Below, piece by piece: positions 60,601 to 64,000 of a stretch of DNA of 64,000 nt. Positions within the stretch are counted from its first letter, which is position 1, and each line of letters starts with the position of its first letter. A program made the translations under genes and the position numbers. The stretch is from Crocodylus rhombifer (Eukaryota > Chordata > Crocodylia > Crocodylidae), in the NCBI GenBank assembly GCA_038503035.1, contig JAVSML010000043.1, positions 319,411 through 383,410 on the forward strand, written 5' to 3'. The notes below the pieces were generated by a model, which worked only from the letters and a program-made list of their open reading frames with translations, did no database searches and was not told where the DNA came from.

Positions 60601-62379
60601 GCTCTGGGGAGCCTGTTTTACTTCCTAAGGGTCTGGCCAGTTTGAGCTGATGTGATCACAGGTTCAGTAGATCAAAGTCCCCAAAATGTCTAGGAGCCCC
60701 CCAACTCCATGAATGCTCTCGAAAAAAGCCTCGCACCTGTGGTCTTGGAAAGCAGAGAAACTCTTAACTCTCCTCTCCTGAAAGAGGGGATTTTATATTT
60801 CATCTGCATGTCACCTGGAGTCAAGCGACTCGACCCCAGCTCTGCCGGGACAGCCCAGAGCGTATGAAGTGGGGTCACTGCTCCCGTGACTATGAAATCA
60901 GTTGGGACCCTCTCTATCATCAGGTGCTCTATCAATACCTCTGCACGATCTGACTCTTGTGAGTATGAAAAATGAGAAGAAAAAAAATATTGTTTGCTAA
61001 GCTCCTGGCACATACCCTGGTGGATAAGCCAAATGACTAGATGCCCTTTCACAGCTGGGTGGGTTGGCAGCAGGCTTTGCTGAGAGTCCACCCCGACAAC
61101 CCTGCGACCTGGGGTCTACGCATACAACAGAGCGTGAAAAAAATACATGCCCATTTGGTTATGTGCAGGCAATGCCATACGGTTGTGCGTGCAAGCGGGA
61201 GACGGGAAGAAGACTAACAGGCACGAGCAGCCCTGGTGTCACTGCAGTGCCCCGTCTCCGGGGCTCCCCTGTGCCAAACCCAGTCCCTGCCCCAGACTCC
61301 TGACACCAATGGTTGGTGGAGCAATTCAGAGCAAAGGCAGTATTTTCCTGCCCAGTACCCAGCACAGTGGGGCTATTTGGGTGCTAAAGGAGAAATGCAA
61401 GATCCCTTCTGCATTCCCGCTTCCCGCTTTGACTCTTTTTTGATGCCCAGACCACCAAATCACATACTGTAAGGAGAGGTCTGGAGCTGGAAACAGGGCC
61501 TCTCGCACTAAAGCCCCAAATCTGCTTCTCCTGTGAGTTATTTGGTGAGAAGTCGTCCGATAAAGAGGCACCATTGCAACGTCAAGCAGCAAGGGAAGAC
61601 TGGGTGCGATTGGGGCATGCGTGTCAGTCACTAAGAGGTGCCACCCAAGCCCACGACCCGTCTGGCTCTGAATTAGAGTAATTACTTTTATTAGACACTG
61701 GGTTCCACCCCCGTGGGAGAGCAATATGTTTTCTGCTCTGCCCCGCTGGGCAGTAACAAGCCAGGTTGGGAGGCGGAAGCCTCTGGCCCCCAGCCCTGCA
61801 CTTAGAGTATGTCAGTGGCAGGGTCTGCCCTTGGGCAAGTCCCTTACCCTCTCTGCCTCACCTTCTCCACGTGCATCCCAGGGATCAGGACCCGGGAGAC
61901 AAGGTGCAGCCTGACTAAGCAGCTGGCTGCTATCGACGAGCTGCTGCTCCGTGGCTTTTGGCAACAAACTCTTTATTCTCTCGCAACAGACAATTAGACC
62001 CGTTGTTTGGTTCCCGGGCTGCTGCGTGGCCCCTTGATCTCTCCACTTCTGCCTTTGCCCCTGACAATAAGCTCATTCAGCTGCCGGGCAGGGCAAACCT
62101 GGGCCGAGAGTTAACCCGTAGCAGCCTGCCAGCACCGCAGGTGTCAAAAGGGTCTGGCGTGAGAGCTGCGCCCGGCTGCTGAGTCTTCAGTCTGCTCTGG
62201 GAAATGCGCGGGCCAGCCGCGGGCACGCACGGGCCCATGCCCACCTGCGCGGGCACACACACATGCACAACGCAGGCCATCTCCCTTACCATCAGAAGAA
62301 AGGTGCCCAGCGCCTCGGCCAGCGCCTCCCGGACCAGCTCGTTGCGGACCGTCAGGATCTTCTGAATTTTCTCCAGCAT
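48530..62379 (-). CDS. AQP7: AQP7-type aquaglyceroporin (six coding exons)
   Basis: A membrane channel for glycerol and water. Exons 62379-62290, 57556-57430, 54005-53868, 52611-52493, 49591-49374 and 48689-48530 join to 852 nt (283 aa), with GT/AG and phases 0, 1, 1, 0, 2. Loop B carries NAS at residues 77-79 in place of the usual NPA, and loop E carries NPS at 209-211 within [13 protein letters not shown]. Non-canonical boxes and the loop E sequence are the AQP7 signature (human has NAA and NPS). The predicted selectivity filter is conserved: F57, Y206, R212. The C-terminal tail is about 60 residues shorter than human AQP7. Six hydrophobic segments are expected from the family. It is convergent with TPGS2. 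No frame damage is seen. Confidence 0.93.
48925..49030 (+). mobile_element. Foldback-type repeat fragment, AQP7 intron 5
   Basis: agctcatggcagaggtgata, tcttttattaaaccaacc and aattgcaagctttctgactc match one arm of the element at 36380 and resemble 62970. Only one arm is clear. Confidence 0.5.
49374..49591 (-). CDS. AQP7: AQP7 coding exon 5 (NPS box)
   Basis: Acceptor TGCCTCTAG, donor TTCAG|GTAAGG. Encodes [20 protein letters not shown], then [20 protein letters not shown]. Carries filter residues Y206 and R212. Phase 2 out. Confidence 0.96.
49592..52492 (-). other. AQP7: AQP7 intron 4
   Basis: Contains the GTCAAA-rich element at 51064-51365. The remainder, including 49929-50660, shows no supported exon. 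A long open frame there is rejected below. Confidence 0.6.
51064..51365. mobile_element. Unclassified repeat with GTCAAAT words
   Basis: gggtatttgaccagtcaaat near the left end and gaccagtcaattgacaatat with ttgactgaataattgac at the right form partial inverted repeats. Low coding content. Family not known to me. Confidence 0.4.
52493..52611 (-). CDS. AQP7: AQP7 coding exon 4
   Basis: Acceptor TTCTCCTAG, donor GAG|GTTAGT. Encodes [20 protein letters not shown] followed by LTGAFFNE, the loop C and helix 4/5 region. Phase 1 in, 0 out. Confidence 0.93.
52612..53867 (-). other. AQP7: AQP7 intron 3
   Basis: 1.3 kb, G/C-rich. I see no repeat I can name. Confidence 0.5.
53868..54005 (-). CDS. AQP7: AQP7 coding exon 3 (NAS box)
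   Basis: Acceptor TTTCCGCAG, donor TACG|GTAGGG. Encodes [20 protein letters not shown], then [20 protein letters not shown]. Loop B NAS replaces NPA. Phase 1 in and out. Confidence 0.95.
54878..55040 (+). mobile_element. MIR-like SINE
   Basis: Plus-strand: cttgtgaccttaagcacatc, ctctctgggccccagttctc and caatctgtaaaataggagtg follow the MIR core closely. Ends are approximate. Confidence 0.75.
55095..55432 (+). mobile_element. CR1 LINE 3' end, plus strand
   Basis: Frame 55094-55339 reads [20 protein letters not shown] then [15 protein letters not shown], ending ALAGMM. The tail at about 55410-55432 is atgggtgtatgattctac. Same subfamily as 7227. Confidence 0.88.
56580..56733. repeat. TG-rich imperfect microsatellite
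   Basis: gtgtgtgtctgtgtgtgcat-type units recur with spacing of about 26-50 bp. This explains the cysteine/valine-rich open frames there. Confidence 0.85.
57430..57556 (-). CDS. AQP7: AQP7 coding exon 2
   Basis: Acceptor GCATTAG, donor TCAG|GTGAGT. Encodes [14 protein letters not shown] and [20 protein letters not shown], transmembrane helices 1-2 with filter residue F57. Phase 1 out. Confidence 0.94.
58273..58527 (+). repeat. Direct duplication, copy 1 (255 bp)
   Basis: Nearly identical to 59547-59824; differs by a few substitutions and lacks 23 bp present in copy 2 (after gttattcgatgt). Copies are about 1.27 kb apart. No transposon ends are seen. Confidence 0.9.
59547..59824 (+). repeat. 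Direct duplication, copy 2 (278 bp)
   Basis: Partner of 58273-58527. Contains the additional 23 bp atcgcaaagtcctccacgg... relative to copy 1. Homology starts at tgcaattagttctgcagct and ends ctctgtcctttctg in both. Confidence 0.9.
60465..60640 (-). mobile_element. CR1 LINE 3' end, minus strand
   Basis: ggaggtcacatctagtccaa and accccagccaaggctttgtc match the 7227 subfamily. Only about 175 bp remain. Confidence 0.8.
61770..61900 (+). mobile_element. MIR-like SINE remnant
   Basis: cccttgggcaagtcccttac followed by cctctctgcctcaccttc is the MIR core. Ends uncertain. Confidence 0.55.
62290..62379 (-). CDS. AQP7: AQP7 coding exon 1
   Basis: ATG at 62379 has A at -3. It encodes [20 protein letters not shown] and on to GTFLLM, matching human AQP7 AKIQEILQRKMVREFLAEF. 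Donor ATG|GTAAGG, phase 0. A non-coding first exon further upstream, as in human, cannot be excluded. Confidence 0.9.
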
Positions 62380-64000
62380 CCTGCGCTCTGCCGTCAGCTT
62401 TCAGCCCACCAGGCCCCTGCGGCGAAAGCAGATTTCATGACACGGGACAGCTCCCTTTTGAGCCGGCTCACCCCCCCCTCGCCCTCCGACGCCTCCGGTC
62501 ACTCGATTAAAGATGAACAAACCAATGAAGCAGCAACTAGCCTCAAAGTCCCTTTTTTTTGTTGCTTTTAAACCCTTTTTTTTTTTTTTTTCTCTTTGCA
62601 CCGGTGAACTCCTGGGGGAAGAGGAGGTCGATCAACATGACAAAGGCGCAACATTGCTAGAAGACAAAATAAACTTTGCTCCTCCGTCAGAGTCCGTCCC
62701 CATGGAGACAGGGCGATAAACGTCCCAATTGTAGTCCTCGAGCTGCTCTCGTTCTCCGCGGGCGCAGATCAGCCGGCTCCTGTTTTGTGGCACAATGAGC
62801 TGCCTGATGCATCGCAAGCGGGCGCCTGTGAATGGACCGAGTCAGGACTGCTCACCTGGGTGTCTTAGCCCCTGTACTGAAACCAGCTCGCGGAGATTTG
62901 CCTTTGGCTTTCTTTGAAAACACCCGAGTCCTGCCCCGACTCTGGTGTGGCACCGTGACAGTACTTCAGGGATGCTGGTCGTAGCCGTGTTGGTCTGAGG
63001 ACCTAGGCAGCTAACATTATTTTGGGTAAATGTGATATCTTTCACTGGACCGACAAAAAGTTGTTCTTTGCAAGCTTTCGGGTGCAAACACCCTTCTTCA
63101 GGCAGAGGGAGGATGAAGAAGGGTGGTGGTACCGGAAAGCTTGCAAGGAACCATTTTTCTCCAACTATAAAAGATATCACATCTACCCAAAGGGCTGTGA
63201 CCATGGGTGACGAACGCGGCAGCTAGAGATTCACGACAGTCGGATGTTTCTGTCCCAGCACTTCAGGAAGGTGTTTCTTAAGCTCTGTATCTTGGTCGCC
63301 TTTCTCTAGGACAACGAGGAGCCAAAAACTGTTGTCTCAGTTTCCTCTGCTCCTCCGTGTCCCATCCACCCTTGGGTGCTCAGACCTCTCGGTGCCCTGA
63401 GCACCTAATCCCCTGCCGGGGGCCAGGAAGACACGAGCCTCATAGGCAGACATTCCCTTTACCCGCCTTCCTGACACAGGATCCCTTTCCTCTCATGCTA
63501 ATACCCTTTGGCTGTTGGATAATCAGCTGTGGGAGCCTGTGGTTTGCATAAGCACAGGGCTTACAAGGCGTGGGACAAGCACGTGGCTCTGGGAAGCAAC
63601 AAGGAAAACAACCAAGTAAGCCCACCACTATTGCAGAAACCTGGAAAGGAAGAGACTGACCCCTCTTCTGCAGGACCTAGCACGCGTCCCTGGCCCTGCA
63701 GAGTCACGCATCTAAATGACAAGACTCCCACCGCTTCCACCACGAGACGTTTCTGCAGCCTACAGGATTTCACTGCCAAGAAGTTTCCCTTGATATCCGT
63801 GCCAAATTTCCCCTCCCTAAATGCGATCCCCTTGCTCCTTTTTGCACCCCTTTATCACAACGTTCTCATGCCTGCGGCGTTCCCGCCCCCCCAAACCCCT
63901 CTACGGCAGTTATCACATCCTCCTCTTAGTCACCCATTAACCAAATTAAACATATTAACTCCTTTACAGCCCTTCCTTGGAAGTCTGTTTCCAGTTGCTC
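62380..64000 (-). other. Upstream flank of AQP7
   Basis: Holds an A/T-rich tract (T run about 62572-62591) and the foldback repeat at 62970-63200. The AQP7 promoter is expected here but I could not identify motifs or a first non-coding exon with confidence. Confidence 0.5.
62970..63200. mobile_element. Foldback repeat, related to 5897
   Basis: Left arm tcgtagccgtgttggtctga ... tgcaagctttcgggtgcaaa and right arm ggaaagcttgcaaggaacca with aaagatatcacatctaccca are inverted. The opening words match those of the element at 5897. Compact, about 230 bp. Confidence 0.7.

Larger units (their letters stand above)
57557..62289 (-). other. AQP7: AQP7 intron 1
   Basis: 4.7 kb. Contains the direct duplication (58273-58527 and 59547-59824), a CR1 fragment (60465-60640) and a MIR-like patch (61770-61900). 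No other exon is supported. Confidence 0.6.

Overview
This is vertebrate nuclear DNA, not a bacterial or viral contig. Coding exons are short, are separated by long introns, and obey GT/AG rules with matching phases. The repeat load is dominated by CR1 LINEs, hAT and Tigger-like DNA transposons, and a few MIR-like SINEs. The abundant CR1, and the linkage of TPGS2 with AQP7 (unlinked in human, on 18q and 9p), point to a sauropsid. A crocodilian is my best guess and a turtle is possible; the species call is inference.

Layout. (1) About 1520-12263, minus strand: the first four coding exons of KIAA1328 (hinderin); the gene runs off the left edge. (2) 12264-12546: a 283-bp GC-rich divergent promoter between the KIAA1328 and TPGS2 start codons, with two inverted CCAAT boxes, two ZNF143/THAP11-like sites and a YY1-like site. 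(3) 12547-44490, plus strand: all seven coding exons of TPGS2 (tubulin polyglutamylase complex subunit 2, predicted 296 aa), then a 3'UTR to a poly(A) signal near 46605. (4) 48530-62379, minus strand: six coding exons of an AQP7-type aquaglyceroporin (predicted 283 aa), convergent with TPGS2. (5) 62380-64000: upstream flank of AQP7.

The introns hold most of the unusual structure. There is a four-element nest at 14870-20335 (hAT host, smaller hAT, CR1, and a second CR1 inside the first). A CR1 at about 24727-26050 sits inside a Tigger-like element and carries an internal 259-bp inversion. A repeat array in TPGS2 intron 1 is made of X-box (RFX)-like half-sites. A perfect 57-bp copy of part of the nested hAT lies 1.2 kb away, and a roughly 255/278-bp direct duplication lies in AQP7 intron 1.

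The three genes do not form a pathway. TPGS2 is a subunit of the enzyme complex that glutamylates microtubules, hinderin is a coiled-coil SMC3-binding protein, and AQP7 is a glycerol/water channel. KIAA1328 and TPGS2 probably share promoter control. I found no evidence of a wholly new biological system; the novelty is in structure and regulation.
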